Below are positions 1-8,032 of a DNA stretch of 64,000 nt, piece by piece; position 1 is the stretch's first letter, and the number at the start of each line of letters is the position of its first letter. Both the position numbers and the translations under genes were made by a program. The notes below the pieces were generated by a model. The model worked only from the letters and a program-made list of their open reading frames with translations, was not told the DNA's origin and made no database searches. The DNA comes from Rhizobium sp. LC145 (GTDB lineage Bacteria; Pseudomonadota; Alphaproteobacteria; Rhizobiales; Rhizobiaceae), in assembly GCF_001005825.1 (NCBI RefSeq), contig NZ_LBHV01000011.1, positions 62,001 to 126,000 on the forward strand. Reading direction: 5' to 3'.

Positions 1-11
1 TAAGAGTTGAG

Positions 12-362
12 GTGACCTACTCTACTACCTGCGCATTCAATTCGCGCGCAAGACCGCGATTGAAGACTGCGGCTGACTGGCACGCCGCCAACCACAGCGA
101 ACCGATTGTCATCCGCGACCTGGCGGCCTCTTCCGGCATGAGCGTCACCTCCTTTCACATGCACTTCAAGGCTGTCACGGGATTTAGCCCGCTGGCCTTC
201 CAACGTCATATACGCCTCCTGGAAGCGCGAAAGCTTCTTACCGCCGGGAGCACCAACGTATCGCGCGTGGCATATGAGGTAGGCTACACAAGCCCGTCGC
301 AATTCAGTCGAGAGTATAAGAGCATGTTTGGCACTGCACCCGTGGCTGACCTGCAACGCTGA
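12..362 (+). CDS. AraC family transcriptional regulator, C-terminal part (partial)
   Basis: The protein carries only the two-helix-turn-helix DNA-binding half of an AraC regulator. The segment from about residue 28 to 112 has the family pattern: DLAASSGMSVTSFHMHFK as first HTH, SPLAFQRHIRLLEARKLL as linker, and VAYEVGYTSPSQFSREYKSMFG as second HTH. Full AraC_N-type members are about 300 residues, so the effector domain is missing. The reading frame is still open back to base 3, so the gene probably continues to the left of the window. The first 25 residues do not resemble the family, and a decayed or frameshifted gene is possible. A divergent or upstream regulator of the hydrolase at 674 would be a usual arrangement, but that is inference. 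Confidence 0.6.
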   Translation: MTYSTTCAFNSRARPRLKTAADWHAANHSEPIVIRDLAASSGMSVTSFHMHFKAVTGFSPLAFQRHIRLLEARKLLTAGSTNVSRVAYEVGYTSPSQFSREYKSMFGTAPVADLQR

Positions 363-673
363 ATCCTGCCTCGGATAGTCCGCCGCTCTTGCGTTGACTT
401 ACACCAGCCACGATCTGCGATCCACGGCGTTCCCTTCCGCGTTTATCGGCTTCAGGACGCGCGAGGGCCAAATCCATTCGGCGTTCCCCGTTTAGCGACA
501 CAGCTTCGCGCCATGGCGGACTATCGCATCGTTTGTCGAGATGAGATCAAGGCCTCAGGACGTGCACTTGGGAGCATGTCCACCGGCAAACCTGCTCAAG
601 CTCGAAGGGCAGCCAAGGACACATTCATAACCCCTTTAAATCCGCTTTCCGGGTCAATCCACGGAACCTCTCC
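363..673. other. Intergenic stretch, no gene seen
   Basis: This 311-base gap separates the AraC-type fragment from the exported hydrolase. Short open frames on both strands lack family resemblance and good ribosome sites. The sequence presumably holds the promoter of the hydrolase-cupin pair, but I see no clear -35/-10 pair. Confidence 0.4.
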
Positions 674-1660
674 ATGCCTCCAATCTCAATCCCAGGCCTG
701 CCGCTCAGCCGCCGCGATGCCCTGATCGCGGGCGCAGCACTTGCCGCGAGCTTCGCATTCCTGCCGAGCACCGCGCGTGCCGGCAAACATGTCACTTTCA
801 AACTGTCAGAAGGAGAACTCACCATGGGCTTTGTCACGACCAACGATAACGTTCAGATTTTCTACAAGGACTGGGGTCCGAAGGACGCCCAGCCCATCGT
901 TTTTCACCATGGCTGGCCGCTCAGTTCCGACGACTGGGATGCGCAGATGCTTTTCTTCCTGTCGAAGGGCTATCGGGTCGTCGCGCATGATCGGCGCGGA
1001 CATGGGCGCTCGGAGCAGGTTGCCGAAGGTCACGACATCGACCACTACGCGGCCGATGCCTTTGCCGTCGCCAAGGCGCTGGACCTGACGAACGCGGTTC
1101 ACATCGGCCATTCCACCGGTGGCGGCGAAGTGGCCCGCTATGTGGCCAAGTTCGGCGAGCCCGCGGGCCGGGTGACCAAGGCTGTCCTGGTCGCCGCCAT
1201 TCCTCCGCTGATGCTGAAGACAAACGACAACCCCGAAGGCACGCCGATTGAGGTCTTCGACGGCTTTCGGTCGGCACTGGCCAGCAACCGTGCCCAGTTC
1301 TTCCGGGACGTCCCGGCGGGCCCGTTCTACGGCTTCAACCGCGAGGGCGCGACGGTCCATGAAGGCGTGATCCAGAACTGGTGGCGGCAGGGCATGATGG
1401 GCAGCGCCAAGGCGCACTATGATGGCATCAAGGCCTTTTCGGAAACCGACCAGACAGAGGACTTGAAGGCAATCACCGTGCCGACGCTGGTGCTCCACGG
1501 CGAGGACGATCAGGTCGTTCCGATAGCCGCCTCGGCTTTGAAGGCGGTCAAACTTCTGCGGAACGGCTCGCTGAAGACTTATCCCGGTTATTCTCACGGC
1601 ATGCTGACGGTCAATGCCGATGTGCTGAGTGCGGATATCTTGAAGTTCATTACCAACTGA
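674..1660 (+). CDS. Tat-exported alpha/beta hydrolase, non-heme haloperoxidase/arylesterase type
   Basis: Alpha/beta-hydrolase fold enzyme of the cofactor-free haloperoxidase family; the physiological substrate is probably an ester or a peracid precursor. Residues 11-36 form a twin-arginine-like signal (SRRDAL, hydrophobic core, ending ARA). The catalytic domain starts near residue 51. The nucleophile is Ser147 in GHSTGG, the acid is Asp278 or Asp279 in HGEDDQ, and the base is His308 in YSHGM. The oxyanion HGWP motif is at 79-82. A second candidate start is ATG 824, preceded by a strong AAGGAG and matching the usual N-terminus of cytosolic relatives, so both an exported and a cytosolic form are possible. 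A cupin gene follows 108 bases downstream on the same strand. Confidence 0.85.
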   Translation: MPPISIPGLPLSRRDALIAGAALAASFAFLPSTARAGKHVTFKLSEGELTMGFVTTNDNVQIFYKDWGPKDAQPIVFHHGWPLSSDDWDAQMLFFLSKGYRVVAHDRRGHGRSEQVAEGHDIDHYAADAFAVAKALDLTNAVHIGHSTGGGEVARYVAKFGEPAGRVTKAVLVAAIPPLMLKTNDNPEGTPIEVFDGFRSALASNRAQFFRDVPAGPFYGFNREGATVHEGVIQNWWRQGMMGSAKAHYDGIKAFSETDQTEDLKAITVPTLVLHGEDDQVVPIAASALKAVKLLRNGSLKTYPGYSHGMLTVNADVLSADILKFITN

Positions 1661-1768
1661 GAGCCTGCGGGACGGAGCGCCCGGCTCTGTTCCGCAGTTC
1701 AGTCGAGTCAGCGCCTTTCCCAGCCCCCCAGCTCGGGTTCCCCGAGCCAATCTCAAAGGAGTCGGTCC

Positions 1769-2119
1769 ATGACCATTCACAAGTTCACCATTGCCGACGC
1801 AGCATTCGAGCGCTCGCCAGGGCAGGACGGTGACATCTTCACCGGCAACCTCCTCGATCAGCGCCATGGCGGGCCGGTCACCGTCGGTTTCGGGCGCTAC
1901 GGGCCAGACCAGATCCTGGAAGAGACGATGGCCGTGCACGACACAATGGTGATCCTTGAAGGAAAGATCACCGTCTCCAATGGCCACAAAACAGTGACGG
2001 CAGGCCCCGGAGAGATCATCGCCATGCAGAAAGGCGACAGGGTGACTATCCGCTCCCACGAGAACGGTGCCGTGACCGCTTATGTGACCTATCCTCATTG
2101 GCAGCAGCCAGAGGCGTGA
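1769..2119 (+). CDS. Small cupin-domain protein (EutQ-like)
   Basis: A 116-residue single-domain cupin. The segment GPDQILEETMAVHDTMVILEG through TAGPGEIIAMQKGDRVTI follows the two cupin motifs and resembles the C-terminal barrel of EutQ, the ethanolamine-utilisation cupin. Most metal-binding histidines of classical cupins are absent; one His is seen in AVHDT. A good ribosome site (AAAGGAG) precedes the ATG. It lies just downstream of the haloperoxidase-like gene and may be co-transcribed. No other eut genes are present, so an ethanolamine role is unlikely and the substrate is unknown. Confidence 0.75.
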   Translation: MTIHKFTIADAAFERSPGQDGDIFTGNLLDQRHGGPVTVGFGRYGPDQILEETMAVHDTMVILEGKITVSNGHKTVTAGPGEIIAMQKGDRVTIRSHENGAVTAYVTYPHWQQPEA

Positions 2120-2598
2120 GCGGCGATGGGTTGCGTTTGAAAGACCCATCTCGATCTCCCCCCATTAAAAGCTGCCGCCACGTCGCGCACGGAGGATGTC
2201 ATCCGACAAAGCAGGATTGCAGCCAGCCCTGGCCCTTCAGGGGCGTACCTGGCCACGCAAAAGCCATCCGAAACCGCCTAAGCTAGATATCCCGCCACGG
2301 CGTCCCTTTCATATTGATGATGCCGGTTTTGCCTTCAGTCTCGGCGATCGACGACCTGCGGCGTGGGCTGGAATGGAGTAGGAATTGGTTGCGGGGACTC
2401 GCAACCAACGATTCCTGCGATTGGTCGAGCGGCATATTCCAAGTTTGGCGGGATAAACTGATCGACCAGAGAGATAGATGTGCCTGCCAAAAGCACGGCG
2501 CATGCCATTCTCGACCGACACGGCTGGCTGCGCGACTGCGTCGGAGTTCTTTGGACAAAAGAGGAGCGGCCGTAAAGCGATCAACCGCCTGGCCGCGG
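2120..2598. other. Intergenic stretch between cupin and acc-type operon
   Basis: No convincing gene in 479 bases; the short frames on each strand have no family resemblance. It contains a strong hairpin (2381-2415), whose left arm includes an 11-base match to the reverse complement of the 3' end of initiator tRNA, and the downstream end of the minus-strand acc-type operon. Confidence 0.5.
2381..2415. repeat. Hairpin with tRNA-fMet 3'-end-like arm
   Basis: Arms TGGTTGCG (2386-2393) and CGCAACCA (2400-2407) pair perfectly around a 6-base loop; an outer GGAAT/ATTCC (2381-2385, 2411-2415) extends the stem past a 3-base bulge. TGGTTGCGGGG (2386-2396) equals the reverse complement of the last 11 bases of typical initiator tRNA. 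It could terminate the minus-strand operon or be an integration scar. Confidence 0.5.
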
Positions 2599-3417
2599 TC
2601 AGATGGCGATCGACAAGGTCTGCAGCAGCGGTCTAACCTTGTCGAGAAACGCCTCGCTACCGCAGGCGAAGCGCAGCTTCTGGGAAAGCTCCGTTCGATC
2701 CCAGTCAATGGTATGCGAGACACCGAGACTTGCGAGAATTGGAAGCGCGGCCATCACATCCCAGGTTGAATCACCAATGGAGAGGTACCCATCGGTCTCG
2801 CCAAGCATGACTTCGATCAGCGAGATCGTGGCGGCGCCGCAAAGCCGGAAGCTGATGCCGAGGTCTTCCGAGATGAAGCGAATGGCTTCGAGCCGGTCAG
2901 CTGTCGATACCGTGGGATGGAAACTGAAGCCCGTCGATGCCCGCGACATGACGAATGCCGGGAGTGGCTTGATCGGCTTGCCGTTAAGCTGTGCCGGGAC
3001 CGCCGTCCCGCCCGCAATTGTCAAGTCGCGGGCGGGCGCGTGGATCACGCCGAACACCGGCCGGCGGTTTTCGTAAAGACCGATCGACACCGCCCAGTTC
3101 TGGCTGCCGCGGACAAAGTTAAACGTTCCGTCGATTGGATCGATAACCCAGATGCGCCCGGACCTGCCGGGGACATTGCCACCCTCTTCGCCGAAAATGC
3201 CATCCTCGGGAAAGGCGTCCCGCAGCTTTCGGATCAGGAGTTCCTCGACCTCCCTGTCAGCTGCGGTCACCAGGTCGAGATGGCCCTTCGCTTCGACCGG
3301 CAAACTCGCCAGAGATTCAAAATGGGTCAGGGCCAGCTTTCCAGCGTCCCGTGCGATGCCTTCAACAATGGCCTTGACCGAAATAGAGGAAGAGCGAGAG
3401 GCGCGCACATCAGCCAC
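2599..3417 (-). CDS. Inositol-monophosphatase-family sugar phosphatase (AccG-like)
   Basis: Mg2+-dependent phosphatase of the FIG/IMPase superfamily, 272 residues. Metal-site motifs are intact: GEEGG near residues 77-80, DPIDGT with Asp93 and Asp96, and WD with Asp220. I chose GTG 3417 because AAGGAG lies 7 bases upstream and the start overlaps the stop of the preceding phosphodiesterase gene (3410-3417), which suggests translational coupling; a longer frame from 3525 adds residues unlike the family. In Ti plasmid acc operons the equivalent last gene, accG, removes phosphate from the sugar phosphate released by AccF. Here it would dephosphorylate the product of the GDPD at 3410. A plain inositol phosphatase is the alternative. 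Confidence 0.85.
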   Translation of the reverse strand: MADVRASRSSSISVKAIVEGIARDAGKLALTHFESLASLPVEAKGHLDLVTAADREVEELLIRKLRDAFPEDGIFGEEGGNVPGRSGRIWVIDPIDGTFNFVRGSQNWAVSIGLYENRRPVFGVIHAPARDLTIAGGTAVPAQLNGKPIKPLPAFVMSRASTGFSFHPTVSTADRLEAIRFISEDLGISFRLCGAATISLIEVMLGETDGYLSIGDSTWDVMAALPILASLGVSHTIDWDRTELSQKLRFACGSEAFLDKVRPLLQTLSIAI

Positions 3418-4210
3418 GCGCCAGCTCCTTGAGCCTTGCCATCTGCGCGACATCGTCGCCCATGAGCTGGTCCAGCTGGCCTTCCCGAACCCACTGGACG
3501 ATCTGAGCCTCGACGTCGATCCCATATTGCATCAGCTTTTCATGATAGCCCCCCGGCAGATAGGTGAAGACGGCAAAATCCTCGTCATGCAGCTGGCGCG
3601 CCTCGCCGCTTGCAAAGTGATAGATCTCGATGTTCATCGCATCGAGATCGGCTTGCCGGGCAAGAGCGGCGGGGTCGATCAGGCGCGAATGCATCAGGCC
3701 GACGGTCGCCACTTCCGGTATCGCGGCCTTCACAGCCTTCAGCTGAACGAAGTCGAAGGAGGAGAACTGCAGCAGGTCGGCGCAGCCCAGTTCATCGATC
3801 AAGGCGCGCAGCTTTGCAATGATCACCTCGTTGCGGTCATAGATCTTCAGTTCGAGCTGGAAGACGATACCCAGTTCACGGCCGAGGTGAAGCGCGTCGC
3901 GCAGCAGCGGGATGCGCTCGCCAGCGAATTTCTTGCCGAACCAGCTGCCAGCATCCAGTTTGGAGAGTTCCGCATAGGTCATGTTCTGCACGATGCCGTG
4001 GCCGTTGGTCGTGCGGTCGACGGTCTTGTCGTGCATCAGCACAAGCTCGCCGTCGCTCGTCATGCTAAGATCGGTCTCGCAGGTGACGAGCGGTCCGGCA
4101 TGTTCGAAGGCCTTGCGAAATGCGGCCAGCGTGTTTTCCGGAGCGCCGGCGCTGTGACCACGGTGGCCGCCAACGCGCAAGGTTTCGAGGTTCATTCGGA
4201 GCGGATTCAT
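3410..4210 (-). CDS. Glycerophosphodiester phosphodiesterase family protein (AccF-like)
   Basis: TIM-barrel GDPD enzyme of 266 residues that hydrolyses a phosphodiester to an alcohol and a phosphomonoester. The active-site set is present: His16-Arg17 in GGHRGH, Glu25 in PENT, Glu45 and Asp47 in CETDLS, and His60 in LMHDKTVDRTT. There is no signal peptide, so it acts in the cytoplasm on an imported substrate. AAAGGA precedes the ATG. It sits between the transporter permease (18-base gap) and the phosphatase (overlap). In pTiC58 the same position is held by accF, which cleaves agrocinopine. A glycerophosphodiester (for example glycerophosphoinositol) is the main alternative substrate. Confidence 0.85.
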   Translation of the reverse strand: MNPLRMNLETLRVGGHRGHSAGAPENTLAAFRKAFEHAGPLVTCETDLSMTSDGELVLMHDKTVDRTTNGHGIVQNMTYAELSKLDAGSWFGKKFAGERIPLLRDALHLGRELGIVFQLELKIYDRNEVIIAKLRALIDELGCADLLQFSSFDFVQLKAVKAAIPEVATVGLMHSRLIDPAALARQADLDAMNIEIYHFASGEARQLHDEDFAVFTYLPGGYHEKLMQYGIDVEAQIVQWVREGQLDQLMGDDVAQMARLKELARG

Positions 4211-4228
4211 TGTCTTTTCCTTTTTGGA

Positions 4229-5095
4229 CTAACGCAGGCGCGCGTCGAAACGGTCGCGCAAATAGTCGCCGAGCAGGCTGATGGAGAGGGTAGTGAGGAC
4301 GATGACGACACCGGGGAACGCGGCGATCCACCAGGCTATCGCCAGATAAGTCCGGCCATCGGCCACCATCAATCCCAGGCTGGTCGCCGGTGGCTGGATG
4401 CCGAGACCGAGGAAGCTCAATCCGCTTTCGAGCAGGATGATTTCCGGAAAGTTCACAGTGAACTGTACGATGAGCGGGCCGGCGATATTGGGCAGCATAT
4501 GGCGGAAGTAGATGCGTCGCGGCGGCACGCCGACGATGCGCGCCGCTTCCGCATAACCTTCCTCCAGCGCGCTGATGACGAGGCCGCGCGTTAGGCGCGC
4601 ATAGCGTTCCCAGTTCTGGAAGCCGACGAGGAAGACGAACAACAACGGGCTGGAACCGAATATGGCGAGCACGCCGAGCGCGATGATGATGAAAGGGATC
4701 GACGCCATTGAATCGGCAAATCCCATGAGGACGTTGTCGATCCAGCCACCGAAATGAGCGGCTAGCAGGCCGAGTGTGATGCCGATCAGCGCGCAGACGA
4801 TCGACCCGGCGAGCGCGATCATCAGCGTGGTCTGGGTAGCAACCAGCACGTTACTCAGCACATCGCGGCCAAGATAGTCGGAACCCAGCAGATGGCTTGC
4901 CGACGCGAAGGGCCTCGCGAAACGCGAAAGCGGGTCCTGCGAAAGATAATCGAAAGGCGATATCCAGCGCGCTGTGATGCCGATGGCGACAACGATGCCG
5001 ATCCACAGGCAGCACAAGCCAATGCTGGTCGGCATGCGGCGGAAGGGAGCCCATAACGAACCCCGGATCGGGCGGGATGAGGTCACGACCGTCAT
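4229..5095 (-). CDS. Peptide/opine-type ABC transporter permease (DppC-like)
   Basis: Inner-membrane permease of the DppC/OppC class, 288 residues. An N-terminal transmembrane segment (GLCCLWIGIVVAIGI) is followed by the OppC-type N-terminal region with LGSDYLGRDVLS and a five-helix BPD_transp_1 domain. The EAA loop that contacts the ATPases is visible in YAEAARIVGVPPRRIYF. ATG 5095 begins one base after the stop of the upstream permease; a longer frame from 5149 adds 18 unrelated residues. It is the second permease of the acc-type operon. Family members carry peptides, nickel or opines, so the substrate comes from the gene context. Confidence 0.87.
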   Translation of the reverse strand: MTVVTSSRPIRGSLWAPFRRMPTSIGLCCLWIGIVVAIGITARWISPFDYLSQDPLSRFARPFASASHLLGSDYLGRDVLSNVLVATQTTLMIALAGSIVCALIGITLGLLAAHFGGWIDNVLMGFADSMASIPFIIIALGVLAIFGSSPLLFVFLVGFQNWERYARLTRGLVISALEEGYAEAARIVGVPPRRIYFRHMLPNIAGPLIVQFTVNFPEIILLESGLSFLGLGIQPPATSLGLMVADGRTYLAIAWWIAAFPGVVIVLTTLSISLLGDYLRDRFDARLR

Positions 5096-5096
5096 G

Positions 5097-6014
5097 TCAG
5101 TGCTTCCTGATTTTCGGATTAAGGACGACATAGAGAACGTCGACACCAAAGTTGATTATCACCATAAAGGCCGTGAACAGCACGATCATCGCCTGCGCGA
5201 CCGGCAGATCGCCGGTGCTTGTCGCATTGACGAAGCCGCTACCGAGGCCCGGCCAGGCGAAAACGGGTTCGACAAGAACGGCGCCGCCGAGCAGGCCGCC
5301 GGCGACGAAGCCGAGTGTCGTCACCATCGGGATCGCCGCATTCGGCAGGGCATGGCGCAGGATGATCTCCCAGTTCGGGACACCATCGGCGCGTGCCGCC
5401 GCGATGTAGGGCTGGCCGAGCACATCGATGAGGGTCGAGCGCATGAAGCGGGCGACAGCGGCGGCGTTGAACAGTGCGAAGGTGGCCACGGGCAGGATCG
5501 CATGTCTCCAGGTCGAGCTGCCGGAACTGGGCAGCACGCGGAGCCAGACCGCGAAGGCGAAGATGAAGACTAGGCCGAGCAGGAAGTTGGGAATGCTGTA
5601 ACCGAGAACGGCGCCTGCCATGACGCCCTTGTCGACGGCGGATTCCCGGCGCACAGCCGCAATGATGCCCGCCGGGATGCCGATCAGCAGGCTGAGGATG
5701 ACGGCCGGAACGGTCAGGGCGAGCGTCTTGGGGATCCGCTCGCTAACAACCGAGAAGACTTCGCGACCGTCGGCAAATGAGACACCAAAATCGCCTCGCA
5801 GCGCGTTAGCGAGATAGAACAGGTACTGTTCGAAAATCGATCGATCCAGCGCCCATTTGGCATTGAAAGCGGCGAGCGCCTCGGGGCTGGCATTGTCGGA
5901 CAACATTTGCTGGGCCGGGTCGCCGCTCAGGCGCAACACGATGAAGACCAGTGTGACGGTGAAGACCAGCACGACGATCGCCCTGAAGGCACGGGCAACA
6001 ATGAACCCGGTCAT
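5097..6014 (-). CDS. Peptide/opine-type ABC transporter permease (DppB-like)
   Basis: Inner-membrane permease of the DppB/OppB class, 305 residues. It has an N-terminal membrane segment (FRAIVVLVFTVTLVFIVLRLSG), a periplasmic stretch with DFGVSFADGR, and a C-terminal BPD_transp_1 domain with an EAA-like loop (YIAAARADGVPNWEIIL). The ATG overlaps the stop of the preceding ATPase gene (ATGA, 6011-6014), and the next permease starts one base after its stop, so the four transporter subunits are translated as a tightly coupled set. It pairs with the permease at 4229. Confidence 0.88.
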   Translation of the reverse strand: MTGFIVARAFRAIVVLVFTVTLVFIVLRLSGDPAQQMLSDNASPEALAAFNAKWALDRSIFEQYLFYLANALRGDFGVSFADGREVFSVVSERIPKTLALTVPAVILSLLIGIPAGIIAAVRRESAVDKGVMAGAVLGYSIPNFLLGLVFIFAFAVWLRVLPSSGSSTWRHAILPVATFALFNAAAVARFMRSTLIDVLGQPYIAAARADGVPNWEIILRHALPNAAIPMVTTLGFVAGGLLGGAVLVEPVFAWPGLGSGFVNATSTGDLPVAQAMIVLFTAFMVIINFGVDVLYVVLNPKIRKH

Positions 6015-7030
6015 CGCGCTATTTTCTTCTGTTGCGGCGCAGTTGCCTGCGATTTGATCGGCCCGACGAACTCATCGGCCCGGTGGCACGCCGCCTGCTG
6101 TCGGTCGAATGCCCGGAGCAGCGGCGTCTCGACAGCGCACCTGTCGATAGCAAAAGGACAGCGCGATCGGAAAGCGCAGCCCTGCGATACCTTGCCGGCA
6201 TCGAGTTCGCCCTTGATCGGCGGCTCGATACTACGGATCGATGAGTCCATGGTCGGTACAGAGGCGAGCAGCGCGCGCGTGTAGGGATGACGCGGATGTT
6301 CATAGACGGCCCTGATGTCACCGGTCTCGACGATGCGGCCGAAGTACATCACCACGATGCGATCGACCAGATGGCGCACGATCCGGAGATCATGGGTGAT
6401 GAAGACATAGGCGAGATCCAACTGCTGCCAGAGCGATCTCAGCAGGGCCACGACCTGGGCTTGCACGGAGACGTCGAGCGCGGAGACTGCCTCGTCGAAG
6501 ACGACCAGCTTCGGGTCGAGGATCAGCGCACGGGCAATGACGACGCGCTGGCGCTGGCCACCGGACATCTGGTGCGGGAAGCGGTTCATCATGGCGCCGG
6601 ACAGGCCGACGCGCTCCAGCATCGCGGCCGTGCGCTCATAGGCTTCGGTCCGACCGGCGACACGGTGGACCAGTATTCCCTCGGCGACCTGCTCGCCGAT
6701 CGTCATCTGCGGATTGAGGGCCGACAGCGGGTTCTGCTGTACCAACGATGTGCACTTGCGGAATGTCGTCCAGTCCTGCGCGCTGCGGTCCCTGTGGTTG
6801 ACACCCTCGAACCACACGTCGCCGCGGGTCGGCGGCGTGAGGCCGAGGAGAAGGCGGCCAAGGGTGGATTTTCCACTTCCCGATTCACCGACGACGCCAA
6901 TGCGTTCGCGGGCCATGAACTCGAAGCTGATGGAATCGGCCGCCAACTGGCTGGTCGGCCTGGCGAAGAAGCCGGCCTTGTGACGATAGGCTCTGGTCAG
7001 ATCACGGGCAAGGAACAGAGGCGTGTTCAT
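6011..7030 (-). CDS. Peptide/opine-type ABC transporter ATP-binding protein (OppF/DppF-like)
   Basis: ATPase of the OppF/DppF class, 339 residues. Walker A GESGSGKS, the ABC signature MSGGQRQR, and Walker B LVVFDEA followed by SALDVSVQAQV are all intact, as is the H-loop (FITHDL). The C-terminal oligopeptide-transporter extension holds CAFRSRCPFAIDRC, a family hallmark. ATG 7030 overlaps the previous ATPase stop (ATGA); a longer frame reaching 7312 is antisense noise with no family resemblance. It works with the ATPase at 7027 to power the two permeases. Confidence 0.88.
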   Translation of the reverse strand: MNTPLFLARDLTRAYRHKAGFFARPTSQLAADSISFEFMARERIGVVGESGSGKSTLGRLLLGLTPPTRGDVWFEGVNHRDRSAQDWTTFRKCTSLVQQNPLSALNPQMTIGEQVAEGILVHRVAGRTEAYERTAAMLERVGLSGAMMNRFPHQMSGGQRQRVVIARALILDPKLVVFDEAVSALDVSVQAQVVALLRSLWQQLDLAYVFITHDLRIVRHLVDRIVVMYFGRIVETGDIRAVYEHPRHPYTRALLASVPTMDSSIRSIEPPIKGELDAGKVSQGCAFRSRCPFAIDRCAVETPLLRAFDRQQAACHRADEFVGPIKSQATAPQQKKIAR

Positions 7031-7974
7031 GCGGCCACCGGATGAAAACAGGAGACCTCGTGAACGGGACCGATCATGGCGGGAGCAGGGAAATGGGCGG
7101 CACATTCGCCGCTCGCGCGCGAGCAGCGCGGATGAAAATGGCATCCCCCGGGAAGGCTGTCGAGAAGCGGAACGGAACCGGGAATGGGAACGGGCGGTTC
7201 GAGATCGGCGGGATCGATGCTCGGCATGCAGGTGATCAGCGCGCGGGCATAAGGATGCGCCGGGCGCAGCAGCAACTCGGCCACGGGCGCGGTCTCGATG
7301 ATCTTGCCGCAATACATCACGGCCGCGCGGTCAGCGAGCCGGGCAATGACGCCGAGATCGTGGGAGACGATGATCAGAGCCATGCCCGTCTCGGCCTTCA
7401 ATTCCTCAAGCAGGTGCAGAATCTGGGCCTGCATTGTGACGTCGAGCGCTGTGGTCGGTTCGTCGGCGATCAACAGTTGCGGCTTGGCTGCCAGCGCATG
7501 GGCGATCATCACACGCTGGTTCATGCCACCGGAAAACTGGTGGGGATAGGCGCGCAGCCGGCTTTCGGCACGGTCGATGCCGACCCGTTCCAGCAGCCGC
7601 ATGGCTTCGAGCCGGGCGTCGTTGCCCTTCAGACCCTGATGCCGGTAGAGCGCAGATTCCAGATAATATCCGATCGTATGAACCGGGTTGAGGCTGCTGG
7701 TCGGATCCTGAAAGATCATTGCGATCGTCGGATCGGCGGCCTTGCCTGACTTCAACAGGTCGCACGCAAACTCGATGCTGCCGCCGGTGCGGGCGATCCC
7801 GCGCGGCAGCATGTTGGCGATCGCATAGCAGGTCATGCTCTTGCCGCAGCCGGACTCACCGACCAGGCCGAGCGTCTGTCCGGCCTCTAAGGAAAAGCTG
7901 ATCCCGCCAATGATCGTCACGTTTCGTGCAGGGACCTCGACGACGAGATCGCGGACGGTCAAGAGCTTTGACAT
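7027..7974 (-). CDS. Peptide/opine-type ABC transporter ATP-binding protein (OppD/DppD-like)
   Basis: ATPase of the OppD/DppD class, 315 residues. Walker A GESGCGKS, signature FSGGMNQR, Walker B LLIADEPTTALDVTMQAQ and the H-loop VSHDL are present, followed by the OppD_C tail with GGCHFHPRCSRASGEC. Start ATG 7974 has GGAG upstream; upstream in-frame residues to 8022 do not match the family. The gene lies 58 bases downstream of the binding-protein gene and overlaps the next ATPase by four bases. Confidence 0.88.
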   Translation of the reverse strand: MSKLLTVRDLVVEVPARNVTIIGGISFSLEAGQTLGLVGESGCGKSMTCYAIANMLPRGIARTGGSIEFACDLLKSGKAADPTIAMIFQDPTSSLNPVHTIGYYLESALYRHQGLKGNDARLEAMRLLERVGIDRAESRLRAYPHQFSGGMNQRVMIAHALAAKPQLLIADEPTTALDVTMQAQILHLLEELKAETGMALIIVSHDLGVIARLADRAAVMYCGKIIETAPVAELLLRPAHPYARALITCMPSIDPADLEPPVPIPGSVPLLDSLPGGCHFHPRCSRASGECAAHFPAPAMIGPVHEVSCFHPVAA

Positions 7975-8032
7975 GGGTATTCTCCGGGAAGCGGCGCGCA
8001 CAAATGCGCGCCGCCGATGCACTGGATTGTTG

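Noticed and set aside
806..2149. Long minus-strand open frame of about 447 codons over the hydrolase and cupin genes
   Set aside because: It is the antisense of two genes with clear family motifs; its own translation has no recognisable domain. High GC makes such shadows common here.
3152..4594. Long plus-strand open frame of about 480 codons opposite the phosphodiesterase
   Set aside because: The minus strand encodes GDPD and permease with intact motifs and coupled starts; the plus frame has no family resemblance.
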